A DNA stretch of 64,000 nucleotides from Roseateles aquatilis (GCF_002205645.1 NZ_NIOF01000013.1:107083-171082); one strand, 5' to 3'; shown: positions 27,572 to 39,924, counted from the first letter of the stretch. Notes: generated by a model from the letters alone, not told the origin. Numbers and translations are program-made.

Positions 27572-28645
27572 ATGACCGACGCACAGATCATCGTGCTGGC
27601 CACGCCGATGTTCTTCGCCCTGATCGGGCTGGAGTACTGGATCGGCGTGCGCCGCGGCCGCAACACCTATCGCCTCAACGACGCGATCAGCAGCATCGCG
27701 CTGGGCATGCTCAGCCAGGTGGTGGGCGTGCTGACCAAGCTCTTCACGCTGGGCATCTACACCTGGGTCTTCGAGCATGCCGCGCTGACGCGGCTGGACG
27801 CCGGCGCCTGGTGGGTCTGGCTGCTGGGCCTGCTGTTCTACGACTTCCTCTACTACTGGCACCACCGGCTGGGCCACACCACGGCGCTGCTGTGGGCGGC
27901 CCACGCCGTCCATCACCAGAGCGAGGACTACAACCTCTCCACCGCGCTGCGCCAGCCCGGCAGCGGCTGGCTGGTCGGCTGGATCTTCTACATGCCGATG
28001 GCGATCCTGGGCTTTCCGCCGCTGGTCTATGCCGTGGTCGCGCTGGTGGACCTGCTCTACCAGTTCTGGGTGCACACGCAGCAGATCGGCAAGCTGGGGT
28101 GGTTCGACCGCTGGTTTTGCTCGCCCTCCAATCACCGCGTGCACCACGCCGTCAACGACCCCTATCTGGACCGCAACTATGGCGGCATCCTCGTGATCTG
28201 GGACCGGATGTTCGGCAGCTTCCAGGAGGAGCTGGACCACGAGCGCTGCGTCTACGGCACCCGCGACGCGCTTGCCAGTTGGAACCCCTGGCATGCCAAC
28301 GTGCAGGTCTACGCCAAGCTGCTGCGCAAGACGCGGAGCACGCCGCGCTGGCGCGACAAGCTGCGGCTGTGGTGGGAGCCGGCGCACTGGGAGCCGGGCG
28401 TGGGCGCGCGCATCGCGCCCGGGTACGACCCGCATGCGCGGCCGCTGTTCGACCCGGTGGTCGACTCCTCGCACGCGCTGGGGGCGGCGGTGCTGTTCGT
28501 CCTGCTGCTGGGCGGGGTGGCGCTGTTCCTCTGGAACGCGCATCGGCTCGGCTCGGGCGAGCAGATCGCCGTGCTGATCGGCCTTCTGGCGGGGCAGGTC
28601 TTGACCGCGCGCCTATTGACGCCTTCGGGTGCGGGACACCCCTAA
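27572..28645 (+). CDS. Sterol desaturase/fatty acid hydroxylase family membrane protein
   Basis: 357-residue integral membrane di-iron oxygenase. The histidine clusters that bind iron are HHRLGH (about residues 97-102), HAVHH (about 111-115) and HRVHH (about 189-193). Four to six hydrophobic segments surround them, and a further pair lies at the C-terminus. Bacterial members hydroxylate or desaturate lipids, carotenoids or ether lipids; the substrate is not evident. GGAGG lies upstream of the ATG. It is 43 bases after the phosphatase gene on the same strand and may share its transcript. Confidence 0.88.
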   Translation: MTDAQIIVLATPMFFALIGLEYWIGVRRGRNTYRLNDAISSIALGMLSQVVGVLTKLFTLGIYTWVFEHAALTRLDAGAWWVWLLGLLFYDFLYYWHHRLGHTTALLWAAHAVHHQSEDYNLSTALRQPGSGWLVGWIFYMPMAILGFPPLVYAVVALVDLLYQFWVHTQQIGKLGWFDRWFCSPSNHRVHHAVNDPYLDRNYGGILVIWDRMFGSFQEELDHERCVYGTRDALASWNPWHANVQVYAKLLRKTRSTPRWRDKLRLWWEPAHWEPGVGARIAPGYDPHARPLFDPVVDSSHALGAAVLFVLLLGGVALFLWNAHRLGSGEQIAVLIGLLAGQVLTARLLTPSGAGHP

Positions 28646-28771
28646 CGGAGAACTGTTGCGATTTCGCGTCGGCCGTGTCGAGGGCGTGAAACGCACTTCT
28701 ATACTCCGCACACATTGCAGTTCGCCCAAGCAGCCAACCGTGGCTGCGACCTCCAACAGACGAAGGTGGAT

Positions 28772-29725
28772 ATGAAAAAGATCGCAATCGCTGCGGCCAT
28801 CGCGGCCCTCTCTGCTCCGGTGTTCGCTCAAAGCTCCGTGACCCTGTGGGGCCGGATCAACACCTCGGTGGAAAGCATCAAGGTCGGCAACAACGACCGC
28901 GTCGCCTCGATGGTGAACAACAATTCCCGCCTCGGCTTCAAGGGCACGGAGGATCTGGGCAGCGGTCTGAAGGCGAGCTTCGCGCTGGAACACGGCCTGA
29001 ACTCGGACGACGGCCGTCAGACCAGCTCGGCGTTCTGGAATCGTGAAGCCAGCGTGCAGCTGTCGGGCGAATTCGGCGCGATCCGCCTCGGCCGCTGGAC
29101 CCCGGGCTCGTACTACGCCACCGCCGACTACGTGTCGATGCACAACCACGACACCGGCACGTCGGAAGACAAGCTGTACTCCGGTGCTGGTTTCACGCAG
29201 ACCAACAAGGTCGGCTACTTCACCCCGAACGTGAACGGCTTCAACGGCGAGTTCACGCTGCACGCCGGTGAAGGCGTCGATCCGCGCGGCTACGACGTTG
29301 CCCTGAACTACGACCAAGGCCCGATGCACCTGGGTGCCGGCTACAGCAAGCAAGGCAGCGCCAAGCAATACGCGATCCGCGGTCTGTACGAGCTGGGCGC
29401 CTTCACCTTCGGCGGCTATGCGCAGCGCGAAGAGTCGGGCACGCCGCAATCGCCTGGCGCGAAGGACTCGCGCTGGATCGGCCGCGCCGCCGTGATGTAC
29501 ACGCTGGGCCAGTCGGAATTCCACCTGAACGTCGGTGGCACCAAGGCCGGCGCGTTCTCGTTCAACAACGGCCGCAACGGTGGCAAGCAGTACACCGTCG
29601 CCTACAACTACAACCTGAGCAAGCGCACGAAGGTCTACGCGTTCTACACCGCTGTGGACGCCAGCACGCCCAACAAGCGTGACGACCTGAACTCGCTGGC
29701 CGCCGGTATCCGCCACAACTTCTGA
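28772..29725 (+). CDS. Outer-membrane porin (Burkholderiales general porin)
   Basis: 317-residue trimeric-porin family protein. A signal peptide (MKKIAIAAAIAALSAPVFAQ) is followed by SSVTLWGRINTSVES, the classic first strand of Burkholderiales porins. The loop-3 region and repeated beta strands follow, and the last residue is Phe (AAGIRHNF). The codon choice is visibly more biased than in neighbouring genes, as expected for an abundant protein. It is likely monocistronic: a -10 box TATACT is at 28700-28705 and a strong terminator follows. Confidence 0.93.
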   Translation: MKKIAIAAAIAALSAPVFAQSSVTLWGRINTSVESIKVGNNDRVASMVNNNSRLGFKGTEDLGSGLKASFALEHGLNSDDGRQTSSAFWNREASVQLSGEFGAIRLGRWTPGSYYATADYVSMHNHDTGTSEDKLYSGAGFTQTNKVGYFTPNVNGFNGEFTLHAGEGVDPRGYDVALNYDQGPMHLGAGYSKQGSAKQYAIRGLYELGAFTFGGYAQREESGTPQSPGAKDSRWIGRAAVMYTLGQSEFHLNVGGTKAGAFSFNNGRNGGKQYTVAYNYNLSKRTKVYAFYTAVDASTPNKRDDLNSLAAGIRHNF

Positions 29726-29757
29726 TCCTCGGATCCTTCGGGATCCCCGGGAACGGC

Positions 29758-29785
29758 AAAGGCGCTCTTCGGAGCGCCTTTTCTT
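29758..29785 (+). terminator. Rho-independent terminator of the porin gene
   Basis: Ten-bp stem AAAGGCGCTC/GAGCGCCTTT closed by the stable tetraloop TTCG, followed by TTCTTTT. It lies 32 bases after the porin stop. Confidence 0.93.
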
Positions 29786-29846
29786 TTGGTCATCCAACGA
29801 CACCAGCCCGAGCACCTGCGCAAACTGCCCAACAACCAGCGCAAAG

Positions 29847-29894
29847 CTGGGCGTAGCGCTCTGCGTAGAACTCGGCGTAGAGCTCGGTGGATGG
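29847..29894. repeat. 12-bp tandem repeat
   Basis: GCGTAG recurs every 12 bases at 29851, 29863 and 29875 within units such as CTCGGCGTAGAG; a fourth, degraded unit ends at 29894, where a long inverted repeat begins. It lies between the porin and ruvB genes. Confidence 0.55.
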
Positions 29895-29989
29895 GCTCAA
29901 GGCGCCCGGGTCCCTTTTCCGCAAGTATTAGGAGGAGCCCGCGGAGCGGGCGGGGGACATGGAGGAAAAGGGACCCGGGCGCCTTGAGC
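29895..29989. repeat. Long perfect inverted repeat with nested hairpin
   Basis: A 26-bp perfect inverted repeat (29895-29920 and 29964-29989, from GCTCAAGGCGCC to its complement) flanks 43 bases that contain their own GCCCGC/GCGGGC stem (29937-29942 and 29946-29951). No T-run follows, and the porin terminator already lies upstream. It resembles a REP/MITE-like intergenic element; no coding content. Confidence 0.65.
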
Positions 29990-30034
29990 GCGCTGTGGGC
30001 GTCGAAGGACCGAGCGCGACCCCGACCCCGGCAA

Positions 30035-31102
30035 TCACTCGCCCAGATCGAACAACTGCCCCGCCTGCTTGGGCGGCGCCACCCCGAGGTGCCGATACGC
30101 CGCCAGCGTCGCGATGCGACCCCGCGGCGTGCGCTGCAGGAAACCCTGCTGAATCAGATAGGGCTCGATCACATCCTCGATGGTCCCCGGCTCCTCGCCG
30201 ATCGCGGCGGCGACGTTGTCCAGCCCCACCGGTCCGCCATCGAAGCGATGCACCACCGCCTCCAGCAGCTTGCGGTCCATCAGGTCGAAACCTTGCGGGT
30301 CGACATCCAGCATCGCCAGCGCCTTCTCGGCGATGACGCGGGTGATGTTGCCGTCGCCCTTCACATCGGCGTAGTCGCGCACGCGGCGCAGCAGCCGGTT
30401 GGCGATGCGGGGCGTGCCGCGCGAGCGCCGCGCCACTTCCAGCGCGCCCGCGACCTCGATGGGCGCGTTGAGCAGCGCGGCCGAGCGCGTCACGATCCGC
30501 TGCAACTCCTCGGGGGTGTAGAACTCCAGCCGCGCCACGATGCCGAAGCGATCGCGCAGCGGGTTGGTCAGCATGCCCGCGCGCGTGGTGGCGCCGACCA
30601 GCGTGAACGGCTGCAGGTCCAGCTTGATCGACCGGGCCGCCGGGCCTTCGCCGATCATGATGTCGATCTGATAGTCCTCCAGCGCCGGGTACAGGATCTC
30701 CTCGACGACCGGCGACAGCCGATGGATCTCGTCGATGAACAGCACGTCGTTGCGCTCAAGGTTCGTGAGGATCGCCGCCAGGTCCTTGGGCTTCTCCAGC
30801 ACCGGGCCGCTGGTCTGGCGCAGGTTCACGCCCAGCTCCGCGGCGACGATGTGGCTCAGCGTCGTCTTGCCCAGCCCGGGCGGGCCGAACAGCAGCACGT
30901 GATCCAGCGCCTCGCCGCGTTTCCTGGCCGCGCCGATGAAGATCTCCAGCTGCTCGCGCGCCTTGGCCTGGCCGACGTACTCGTCCAGCAGCTTGGGCCG
31001 CAGCGCGCGCTCGATGGCGTCCTCGTTGGGCGAGGCCGGCTGGGCGCTGATCAGCCGCGCCTGTTGCGGCACGGGGGTGAAGTCGTCGGTCTGGATGCTC
31101 AT
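30035..31102 (-). CDS. ruvB: Holliday junction branch migration ATPase RuvB
   Basis: 355-residue AAA+ motor that, with RuvA, drives branch migration of Holliday junctions. Walker A is GPPGLGKTT, Walker B FIDEIHR, sensor and arginine-finger region GATTRAG and PLRDRFG. The C-terminal winged helix ends in [11 protein letters not shown]. Length and motifs are normal. It lies 73 bases after ruvA in the same direction; ruvC is not adjacent in this window. Confidence 0.98.
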   Translation of the reverse strand: MSIQTDDFTPVPQQARLISAQPASPNEDAIERALRPKLLDEYVGQAKAREQLEIFIGAARKRGEALDHVLLFGPPGLGKTTLSHIVAAELGVNLRQTSGPVLEKPKDLAAILTNLERNDVLFIDEIHRLSPVVEEILYPALEDYQIDIMIGEGPAARSIKLDLQPFTLVGATTRAGMLTNPLRDRFGIVARLEFYTPEELQRIVTRSAALLNAPIEVAGALEVARRSRGTPRIANRLLRRVRDYADVKGDGNITRVIAEKALAMLDVDPQGFDLMDRKLLEAVVHRFDGGPVGLDNVAAAIGEEPGTIEDVIEPYLIQQGFLQRTPRGRIATLAAYRHLGVAPPKQAGQLFDLGE

Positions 31103-31175
31103 GGCGGGGTGGATTGTCCGCCAGTCCTGCCGTCAGGGGCGGTCAGGAGATGGATCTCGCAGGATCCGGCGGAGG

Positions 31176-31745
31176 TCAGGACAACTGCTTCATTGCCAGC
31201 TTGATGCCTTCGCTGACGCCGACGTCGGTCGGCAGCTTCTTCAGCGCCGCGCCGGCTTCCTTCTCGCTGTAGCCCAGGGCGATCAGGGCCTGCAGGATGT
31301 CGGCCTGCGCGTCGTTGGCCACGGCCACCGGCAACGCCAGATCCGGCCCCAGCTTGCCCTTGAGCTCCAGCAGCAGCCGTTCCGCCGTCTTCTTGCCGAT
31401 GCCGGGCACCTTCACCAGCCGGCCGGTCTCCTGCCTGGAGATCGCCTGAGCCAAGTCTCCGACCGACATGCCGGACAGCAGCGACAGCGCCATCTTCGGG
31501 CCGACGCCGCTGATCTTGATGAGCAGGCGGAAGGTGCTGCGTTCCTCGGTGGTGAGGAAGCCGAAGAGGACGTGCGCGTCCTCGCGGATGCTGAGGTGGG
31601 TGAGCAGCGTCGCGCGCTCGCCCAGGCCCGGCAGGTTGAAGAAGGTGCTCATCGGCACGTCGACTTCATAGCCGACGCCCTGCACGTCGATGAGGACCTG
31701 CGGGGGCGATTTTTCCGCGATGACGCCGGTGAGTCTGCCGATCAT
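31176..31745 (-). CDS. ruvA: Holliday junction DNA helicase subunit RuvA
   Basis: 189-residue junction-binding subunit. The N-terminal OB-fold begins [19 protein letters not shown]. Two helix-hairpin-helix motifs are seen ([16 protein letters not shown] and [16 protein letters not shown]), followed by a C-terminal RuvB-binding domain ([16 protein letters not shown]). Upstream of ruvB in the usual order. Confidence 0.98.
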   Translation of the reverse strand: MIGRLTGVIAEKSPPQVLIDVQGVGYEVDVPMSTFFNLPGLGERATLLTHLSIREDAHVLFGFLTTEERSTFRLLIKISGVGPKMALSLLSGMSVGDLAQAISRQETGRLVKVPGIGKKTAERLLLELKGKLGPDLALPVAVANDAQADILQALIALGYSEKEAGAALKKLPTDVGVSEGIKLAMKQLS

Positions 31746-31801
31746 GGGTGCGGATTATCGGCGCGCCGCGGCATGTCGCCGCGGCGTTCGTGACCGGGGG
31801 G

Positions 31802-32455
31802 TCAGTTCCTGCCGAACAGGCCCAGGCGCTGGGCTTCCAGCGCGGCCTCGGCGCGCGAGCTCACGTTGAGCTTGCGGTAGATCTGCTTCACGTAGTCGGC
31901 GATGGTGTGGCGCGACAGGCCCAGCTGCACGCCGATCTCGGGCAGCGTGAAGCCCTTGGCGACGCGCAGCAGGACCTCGGTCTCGCGGTCGGTCAGCGAC
32001 ACCTCGTGCAGCAGTTGCGCCGCCTGGGGGCGTCGCTGCGACGTGAAGTAGGCGATGACCTTGCGCGCGATGGACGGCGACAGCGGCGGCTCGCCCTGGC
32101 TGATGCGCTGCAGCTGCTCGACCAGCAGCTCGCGCGACTGCTCCTTCAGCAGATATCCGAAGGCGCCGGCCTGCAGCGCGGGGAAGAGGTGCTCGTCGTC
32201 GTCGTGGATGGTGACGATGACCGATTGAACCTCGGGTTGCTTTTCACGCAGCGCCGAGATCACGTCGACGCCGGACCCGTCCGGCAGACCCAGGTCCAGC
32301 AGCGCCAGCGTGAAGCGCTGGGTGTTGACCTGCTGCAGGGCGTCCTGCACGCGAGAGCACTCGGTCACCACCGCGTTGGCGAAGACCTGTTTCACCAGGA
32401 CCTTCAACCAGGCACGGATTTCGGGAATGTCTTCGAGCAGCAGGATGTGGTTCAT
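31802..32455 (-). CDS. NarL/FixJ-family response regulator
   Basis: 217-residue two-component regulator. The receiver domain starts at MNHILLLEDIPEIRAWL, with acidic residues at the start and the phospho-acceptor Asp in LALLDLGLPDGSG. The C-terminal LuxR-type helix-turn-helix is LTDRETEVLLRVAKGFTLPE with IGVQLGLSRHTIADYVKQIY. The start at 32455 fits the domain; the open frame before it is not conserved. It lies 173 bases downstream of a sensor kinase gene in the same direction, presumably its partner. Confidence 0.9.
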   Translation of the reverse strand: MNHILLLEDIPEIRAWLKVLVKQVFANAVVTECSRVQDALQQVNTQRFTLALLDLGLPDGSGVDVISALREKQPEVQSVIVTIHDDDEHLFPALQAGAFGYLLKEQSRELLVEQLQRISQGEPPLSPSIARKVIAYFTSQRRPQAAQLLHEVSLTDRETEVLLRVAKGFTLPEIGVQLGLSRHTIADYVKQIYRKLNVSSRAEAALEAQRLGLFGRN

Positions 32456-32628
32456 GGCGCGGGATTCTTGCTCAATAAGCGGGCCGGCGGACAGCCTGCC
32501 GGTGAAAGGCAACACTACGGCTTTATCGGCGGGCTGACCATACTGGTCAACGCCGGAGTGTGGCGCGGTGGGCAATGGGTCACGCGCCGGACCGTATCGA
32601 GCGGCCGCGCGCCGCGATCACGACGGCA

Positions 32629-34071
32629 TTAGAGCGGAATCGTGAGACGGATCACCGTGCCCCAGCCGGGGCCCGATTCGACCAGGCACTGACCGTGCAT
32701 CTGCTTGGCGCGAGCCTTCATGCTGGCCATGCCGTGTCCCTTGTCCAGGCGACCTTCCAGCTCCAGCGGGATGCCCTGGCCGTTGTCCTGGATCACCACG
32801 GAGAAGTAGCCGTCCTGGGCCGAGCAGCCGATCACGCAATGCGTCGCGCCGCTGTGCTTGATGATGTTGCTCACCGACTCGCGCAGGATGCGGGTGGTCT
32901 GGACGTAGGCGCGGGCGGGGAAGGTGTGCTCGATGTCCTCGGCCGGGGATTTCCACTCGGCCAGGATGTTGGCCTGGGCCAGCCGCGACACCACCTCGGC
33001 GCGCCAGTCGCCGAGCGCGTCCAGCAACTGCACCGGCTTGCCGGTCAGGCCGCGTACCGACAGGCGCATTTCCTCCAGCGCCTCGCGCGCCAGCGTCGAG
33101 ATGCGGTCCGACTCGCTGGTGTGGACGATGGTCAGCAGCTTGGCGCCGAGGTCGTCGTGCAGGTCGGCGGCGATGCGCTTGCGCTCGCGCTCGGTGACCT
33201 GCTCCAGCTTCGCCTCGGCGAGCTGGTCGAAGTGGCGCTCCAGTTCCGCGATGCGTTCCTGCAGATGCAGCTCGCCTTGCAGCACTTGCAGCTCGGACTG
33301 GGTCAGCGCGCGGGCGAACTCCCGCACGCGTTGCAGGCCCAGGCCCAGCAGCGACAGCGGCGCCAGGATGCCGGCCAGCCCGCTGTCGGGCAGCAGCCAG
33401 GCCGCCACCACCGCCAGCGCGCCGAGCCCGATCAGCAGGCAGCTGACCGCGAAATCCTGGCGCGGGTAACGTTCCTCCAGCGTGGGCAGGAACATGTCCT
33501 GCCACAGGTGCCAGACATGCCATGCCGTCGCCATCAGCAACTGGGCGCCCAGCCACCACAGCGCGAAGGTCTCGACCCGCGCCGTCGGCACGGGCAGCAG
33601 CAGCGCCACCGGAAAAAGCAGGGCCTGCGCCAGCAGCACGCGGTGCAGGCGCCGATCGCGCCGGCGCAGCCGGCGCATCAGGTAATGGATGCTGCACCAC
33701 AGCAGCCAGGGCGCGAGGACCACCGCCACCGCCGCGGGCCAGGGCGTCAGCGGTGCCAGGCCGACCATGATCACCCAGCCCGGCATCAGCACCAGCAGCC
33801 AGGCGATGTGGCGCTGCGCGCGGCGCTGCCAGATCAGCAGGCCCAGCACGAAGGCCATCAGCACCAGCGAGGACTGCAGCCCGTAGGCCAGCAGCGCGGC
33901 CAGTTGCGACCAGATGCCGGGGCCTGTCGCCGCGGCCTGCGCCATGCACACCGGCGCCGCCAGCAGCAAAGCGGCGGCGGCCAGCGCGGGCAACCGCCGC
34001 GATCCCTCTCGTGCCGCCACCGCGCTGCTCGGGCCGGGGCGCTGCTCTTGTTGTTCTGTGGTCCGCTGCAT
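32629..34071 (-). CDS. Membrane sensor histidine kinase (NarX/HisKA_3 type)
   Basis: About 480 residues. Seven or eight hydrophobic segments occupy the first half. A coiled linker leads to the HisKA_3 dimerisation helix with the phospho-accepting His in RIAADLHDDLGAKLL, and the ATP-binding domain shows the N-box RESVSNIIKHSG, DNGQGIP and GHGMASMKAR. It probably phosphorylates the NarL-type regulator encoded next. The many-membrane-segment sensor resembles 7TM-type input modules; the signal is unknown. Two starts are possible (34071 or 34110), neither with a clear ribosome site. It is divergent from phoH. Confidence 0.88.
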   Translation of the reverse strand: MQRTTEQQEQRPGPSSAVAAREGSRRLPALAAAALLLAAPVCMAQAAATGPGIWSQLAALLAYGLQSSLVLMAFVLGLLIWQRRAQRHIAWLLVLMPGWVIMVGLAPLTPWPAAVAVVLAPWLLWCSIHYLMRRLRRRDRRLHRVLLAQALLFPVALLLPVPTARVETFALWWLGAQLLMATAWHVWHLWQDMFLPTLEERYPRQDFAVSCLLIGLGALAVVAAWLLPDSGLAGILAPLSLLGLGLQRVREFARALTQSELQVLQGELHLQERIAELERHFDQLAEAKLEQVTERERKRIAADLHDDLGAKLLTIVHTSESDRISTLAREALEEMRLSVRGLTGKPVQLLDALGDWRAEVVSRLAQANILAEWKSPAEDIEHTFPARAYVQTTRILRESVSNIIKHSGATHCVIGCSAQDGYFSVVIQDNGQGIPLELEGRLDKGHGMASMKARAKQMHGQCLVESGPGWGTVIRLTIPL

Positions 34072-34163
34072 GGGGGGCGATTGTGCAGTCGCGGCAAGCG
34101 CCCGGTGCATCGGCGGGCGACAATACCGCCCTCAACCCCCCTGAATACGGAGCCAGCGCCGCC

Positions 34164-35491
<1,328 letters not shown>

Positions 35492-35495
<4 letters not shown>

Positions 35496-35938
35496 GCCGC
35501 CCCGAGTTGAGTCTGTCGCTGCAGTTCGCCGATCCGCGTCATCGGCCCTTGCTGCCGCGTCACAAGGTGATCCGGTGGATGCGCGCCGCGCTGGAGCTGC
35601 CGGGCGAGATCACCGTGCGCATCGTCGGTGCCGAGGAAGGGCAGTCGCTCAATCGCGACTATCGGGCCAAGGACTACGCGACCAACGTGCTGACCTTCGA
35701 CTACACGCACGAACCGGTGGTCGCCGCCGACCTGGTGATCTGCGCCGATGTCGTCGAGCGCGAGGCCAAGGAGATGGGCCTGGACCTGGCCGCGCATTAC
35801 GCGCACATGCTGGTCCACGGCACGCTGCACGCGCAGGGCTACGACCACGAGGAAGACGACGAGGCCGAGGCGATGGAAGCACGCGAGTCCGAGATCATGC
35901 TCGGCCTGGGCTTCGCCGATCCCTACGCCGGGCGCTGA
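35492..35938 (+). CDS. ybeY: rRNA maturation endonuclease YbeY
   Basis: 148-residue zinc-dependent RNase involved in 16S rRNA 3' processing and ribosome quality control. The metal motif H3xH5xH is clear in [11 protein letters not shown] (around residue 110), preceded by NVLTFDY. It overlaps the end of phoH (ATGA), so the two are co-translated. Confidence 0.97.
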
Positions 35939-35963
35939 GCCCGTCGGTCCCGCCGGCCCGCTG

Positions 35964-37058
35964 CTACTGCTGCGTGCCCAGGTAGCGCTTGCGCCAGAAG
36001 AAGGCCCCCAGCCCGATCGCGAGCGCCACCATCACGCCGACGGCGATCCAGAAGCCGGTGGCGCGGTGGATCAGCGGCAGCGTGTCGAAGTTCATGCCGA
36101 AGACGCCGGTGATCAGGTTCAGCGGCAGGAAGATGGCCGTCAGCACGGTCAGCGTACGCATGATGTTGTTGGTGCGCTCGCCGGTGAGCGAGAAATGCAT
36201 CTGCATCGACGTCTCGGCCGAGGTCTCCAGGCGCCGCACATGCGTCAGCACGCGCTCGATGTGCTCCAGCACGTCGCGCGACCGGACCCGCAGCAGCTCG
36301 CGCTCGCGCTCCGCGTGCAGGTCCCCGGCGGGCCATTCGCCAAGCGCGTCGATCCACTCCTGCACCGCGCTGCGCTGGTCCTCGCAGATGTCCTCCAGCT
36401 TGGAGAGCGCATCCCGCGCGAACAGCACCACCGGCCAATCGCGGAAGTGCCCGCGGCGGTCCAGCAACAGGCCTTGCAGCGTCGTCAGCTGGCGGGTCAG
36501 CAGGCGGCGCAGGTCCAGGTAGCTGTCCACCATGTGGTTGACCATGCGCAGCATCAGCTCGGCGGGGCTGGACGGCAGCCGCGCGCTGCCGCGGAAATCG
36601 CGGCCTTCCTGCTGAGCGCCGAGCTTGGTGGCGAAGTAGTCGCGCAACTGGCAGTCGCCCGGATGCACCGTGATCAGCACGCGATCGAAGACGGCGAAAC
36701 CGACCGGGCTCGTGTCGATGGACTTGAACGCCTGCTCGATGGCGCCCGGCGTGTGCGGCTCGTCGTCGGCCATCAGGTGCTGGCTGCCCGGCAGCGTCGC
36801 CAGGCGACGGAAGACCATCAGGTCGTACCAGCTCGTGTAGTCGAAGTGCGACGGCAGTTGCTGGTTCATCAGGTCCGACACATGCAGGTCGAGCAGCTGC
36901 GCGCCGGTCCAGCGCTGCAGCCGCTGCTGCAGCATGCCGAGCTGAAGCTCGAATTCCCGCCGCGGCAGGCCGATCCAGAGGAAGCCTTCCGAGGGCAGGT
37001 CCTCCGGAAGCGCGGCGAGCTCTTCGTAGAGGCTGTCGCTGAGGTGGAAGATGCGCAT
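35964..37058 (-). CDS. corA: CorA-family magnesium/divalent cation transporter
   Basis: 364-residue inner-membrane channel. A long cytoplasmic N-terminal domain is followed by two C-terminal membrane helices; the selectivity signature GMN is seen in VFGMNFDTLPLI at the end of the first. Last residues are basic and cytoplasmic (FWRKRYLGTQQ). Lies 31 bases after hemB in the same direction, so the two may be co-transcribed. The cation could be Mg, Co or Zn (ZntB branch); note that HemB here looks Mg-dependent. Confidence 0.9.
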   Translation of the reverse strand: MRIFHLSDSLYEELAALPEDLPSEGFLWIGLPRREFELQLGMLQQRLQRWTGAQLLDLHVSDLMNQQLPSHFDYTSWYDLMVFRRLATLPGSQHLMADDEPHTPGAIEQAFKSIDTSPVGFAVFDRVLITVHPGDCQLRDYFATKLGAQQEGRDFRGSARLPSSPAELMLRMVNHMVDSYLDLRRLLTRQLTTLQGLLLDRRGHFRDWPVVLFARDALSKLEDICEDQRSAVQEWIDALGEWPAGDLHAERERELLRVRSRDVLEHIERVLTHVRRLETSAETSMQMHFSLTGERTNNIMRTLTVLTAIFLPLNLITGVFGMNFDTLPLIHRATGFWIAVGVMVALAIGLGAFFWRKRYLGTQQ

Positions 37059-37089
37059 GCGTCGGACGGGCAGCCGGCGTGCCGCTGGG

Positions 37090-38297
<1,208 letters not shown>

Positions 38298-38318
38298 CGC
38301 GCCATCCATAATGCCGCG

Positions 38319-38747
38319 ATGCTCTGGATCAAAGCGCTTCACATCATCTTCGTCGCCGCGTGGTTTGCTGGCCTGTTCTATCTGCCGCGGATCTTCGTGA
38401 ATCTGGCCATGGTGCCCAACGACAGCCACGCCGAACGCGAGCGCCTGTTGCTGATGGGCCTGAAGCTCTATCGCTTCAGCACCATGCTGATGCTGCTGGC
38501 CTTGGTCTTCGGCCTGACGCTGTGGCTGCATTACGGCATCGGTCGCGGGCCGGGCAACTACTGGATGCACGCGAAGCTGCTGCTGGTCTTGGTGGCGATC
38601 GGCTACCACCACATGTGCCGCGCGATGCTGCGCAAGTTCGAGCTGCTGGCCAATCGCCGCAGCCACAAGTGGTACCGCGTGTTCAACGAGGTCTCGGTGC
38701 TGCTGTTCGCGGCGATCGTGATCCTGGTGGTCGTCAAGCCGATCTGA
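38319..38747 (+). CDS. hemJ: Protoporphyrinogen oxidase HemJ (CopD-like)
   Basis: 142-residue membrane protein with four hydrophobic helices, matching HemJ, which oxidises protoporphyrinogen IX to protoporphyrin IX. The conserved His and the family's opening LWIKALHIIFVAAWFAGLFY are present, as are LPRIFVN and YHHMCRAML. The start at 38319 is fixed by this N-terminus; no good ribosome site is seen because a terminator ends 21 bases upstream. Divergent from hemB, so two haem steps share one control region. Confidence 0.9.
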   Translation: MLWIKALHIIFVAAWFAGLFYLPRIFVNLAMVPNDSHAERERLLLMGLKLYRFSTMLMLLALVFGLTLWLHYGIGRGPGNYWMHAKLLLVLVAIGYHHMCRAMLRKFELLANRRSHKWYRVFNEVSVLLFAAIVILVVVKPI

Positions 38748-38751
38748 CCGC

Positions 38752-39924
38752 ATGATGGTTCGACGCAGTTCCGCCACCTGGCTGGCCCTGTGTTACGCGG
38801 TGCTGGTGATCTACGCCAGCCTCTACCCGTTCTGGCCGTGGCGCATGCCGCCGAGCCTGCCCTGGCCCGGCGTCGTGGGGCTGCCCTGGCCGCGCTACTG
38901 GGGCAAGTTCGACGTCTGGGCCAATGCGGTCGGCTACTGGCCGCTGGGTTTCCTGTGCTTCGCCGCGGTGATCCGCAGCGGTGGCGGCTTGATGCGCGCG
39001 CTGTTGCTGACGCTGGTGGGGCTGCCTCTGCTGTCGTTCTCGATGGAGACGCTGCAGTACTTCCTCCCCGGCCGGGTGCCGTCGCTGGCGGACTTCCTGC
39101 TCAACAGCGGCGGCGCGTGGACCGGCGCCTTGTGCGCCTGGATCCTGCATCGCTTCGGCGGCCTGGCGCGCTGGAACGGCTGGCGCGAGCGCTGGTTCGC
39201 GCCGCACAGCGCGGGCGCGCTGGCGCTGCTGGCGTTGTGGCCGATCGGGCTGCTCTATCCGGCGCCGATGCCCCTGGGGCTGGGCCAGCTGTTCCCGCGC
39301 CTGCGTGAATGGACCGAGCTGCTGCTCGAGAACACCCCCTGGGAGCTCATCCCCCGGGAGCTTGCCGACGACCCGCCGTTGCCGCCGGGCCTGGAGGCGA
39401 TCGCCATCGCGATGGGGCTGCTGGCGCCGTGCCTGCTGGCGCTGTCGGTGGCGCGGCCCGGTTGGCGGCGCGCGCTGCTGATCGTCGGCGCGCTGCTGAT
39501 CGGCGTGATGGCCACGGCCTGGTCGACCTTGCTGAACTTCGGCCCCGATCACGCCTGGGCCTGGGTCACCCCCACCACCGCGCCGGGGCTGCTGATCGGC
39601 GGCGTGCTGGCCCTGCTGGCCGCGCTGATGTCGCGCCGCGCGAATGCCGCATGGGGCCTGGTGGTGCTGACGGTGCTGATCGCGCTGGTGGCCGAGGCTC
39701 CGTCCGATCCCTACCTGCTGCAAAGCCTGCAGTTCTGGGAGCAGGGCCGCTTCGTCAACCTCTACGGCCTGGCGCAATGGGTCGGCTGGTTGTGGCCGTT
39801 CGCGGCGCTGGCCTGGCTGCTCTATGGCGTGACGCAGAGCGAGCCGCGCGCACCGCCTGTCGATCGTGACGAACTGCACGAATCGCCCGTCGGTGAAAAC
39901 CCTGAAACTACAATGAAGCCATGA
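38752..39924 (+). CDS. VanZ-like family membrane protein
   Basis: 390-residue inner-membrane protein. The first ~140 residues fit the VanZ-like domain (YASLYPFWPW, KFDVWANAVGYWPLGFL, ETLQYFLPGRVPSLADFLLN). About five further hydrophobic segments follow, making it longer than simple VanZ proteins. The function of most members is unknown; VanZ itself confers low-level teicoplanin resistance. It starts four bases after hemJ and overlaps the next gene by four bases (ATGA), so it belongs to the hemJ operon. Confidence 0.85.
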   Translation: MMVRRSSATWLALCYAVLVIYASLYPFWPWRMPPSLPWPGVVGLPWPRYWGKFDVWANAVGYWPLGFLCFAAVIRSGGGLMRALLLTLVGLPLLSFSMETLQYFLPGRVPSLADFLLNSGGAWTGALCAWILHRFGGLARWNGWRERWFAPHSAGALALLALWPIGLLYPAPMPLGLGQLFPRLREWTELLLENTPWELIPRELADDPPLPPGLEAIAIAMGLLAPCLLALSVARPGWRRALLIVGALLIGVMATAWSTLLNFGPDHAWAWVTPTTAPGLLIGGVLALLAALMSRRANAAWGLVVLTVLIALVAEAPSDPYLLQSLQFWEQGRFVNLYGLAQWVGWLWPFAALAWLLYGVTQSEPRAPPVDRDELHESPVGENPETTMKP

